A stretch of DNA of 32,785 bases from Porphyromonadaceae bacterium UBA3318 (lineage in GTDB: Bacteria; Bacteroidota; Bacteroidia; Bacteroidales; Muribaculaceae). This document shows, in pieces, positions 32,738-32,785 of the stretch. The stretch covers positions 1-32,785 of the forward strand of contig DESI01000096.1 of assembly GCA_002361235.1 (NCBI GenBank), given 5' to 3'. Within the stretch, counting starts at the first letter, position 1. Every line of letters begins with the position of its first letter. The notes beneath the pieces were generated by a model. It was not told the DNA's origin and made no database searches. It was given only the letters and a program-made list of their open reading frames with translations. Both the position numbers and the translations under genes were made by a program.

Positions 32738-32785
32738 TCCGACTGATCAGTTACATTAATCTAAAATCGAGTAGGAGGTAAACAC
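32738..32785 (+). promoter_or_regulatory. leader of a further operon gene, with strong Shine-Dalgarno-like site
   Basis: The last 48 bases contain no terminator. AGGAGG at 32773-32778 is placed to serve a start codon just beyond the window end. Such strong sites are not the rule in Bacteroidota. The operon therefore probably continues. Confidence 0.45.

Overview
The window looks like a chromosomal segment of a gut-type Bacteroidota (order Bacteroidales; a Muribaculaceae-, Prevotella- or Bacteroides-like genome is plausible). The signs are a SusC/SusD pair, a hybrid two-component regulator (HTCS), NigD-like and Ig-like lipoproteins, an ECF sigma factor next to a beta-barrel-containing partner, and -7 boxes of the Bacteroidota form TAnnTTTG. 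No rRNA, tRNA or CRISPR array was recognised.

Layout. 1-3000: a Schlafen/AlbA_2-type ATP-binding regulator, then an lrgA-lrgB pair, all on the minus strand. 3229-3566: a 332-bp MITE-like element with 33-bp inverted ends and a TTA duplication. 3647-7002: two lipoproteins, an ECF sigma factor and a membrane protein with a C-terminal outer-membrane barrel. 7083-7342: a perfect inverted repeat abutting the remnant of a GH115-like gene. 7446-10867 (minus): GH43, EEP-fold hydrolase and GH125. 11005-15042 (minus): the HTCS regulator, divergent from a DUF4965-type secreted protein (15336-17789). 17809-17913: the amputated start of a GH78-like gene. 17948-20531: a foreign-looking island bounded by similar inverted repeats, with a DUF1016/YhcG nuclease and a Fic protein facing each other. 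20676-23033 (minus): GH92. 23345-32737 (plus): a five-gene operon of a surface lipoprotein, GH76, SusC, SusD and a DUF3823 lipoprotein. It probably continues past the window end.

How it works together. GH76 (endo-alpha-1,6-mannanase family), GH92 (exo-alpha-mannosidase) and GH125 (exo-alpha-1,6-mannosidase), with SusC/SusD and an HTCS, make this an alpha-mannan polysaccharide utilisation locus (PUL). Surface GH76 would cut an alpha-1,6-mannan backbone, SusCD would import oligomannosides, and GH92 and GH125 would finish the job in the periplasm. The EEP hydrolase may remove phosphate, and GH43 may remove a pentose decoration. The locus is eroding at its edges: the GH115-like and GH78-like genes are each reduced to a few dozen codons, and both breakpoints lie at or near inverted-repeat DNA whose ends share the core TGTCCG(T/C)TA.

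The least explained structure is the DUF1016-Fic island. Its two inverted ends each carry a palindrome overlapping a promoter-like -7 box that reads inward into one of the two genes.
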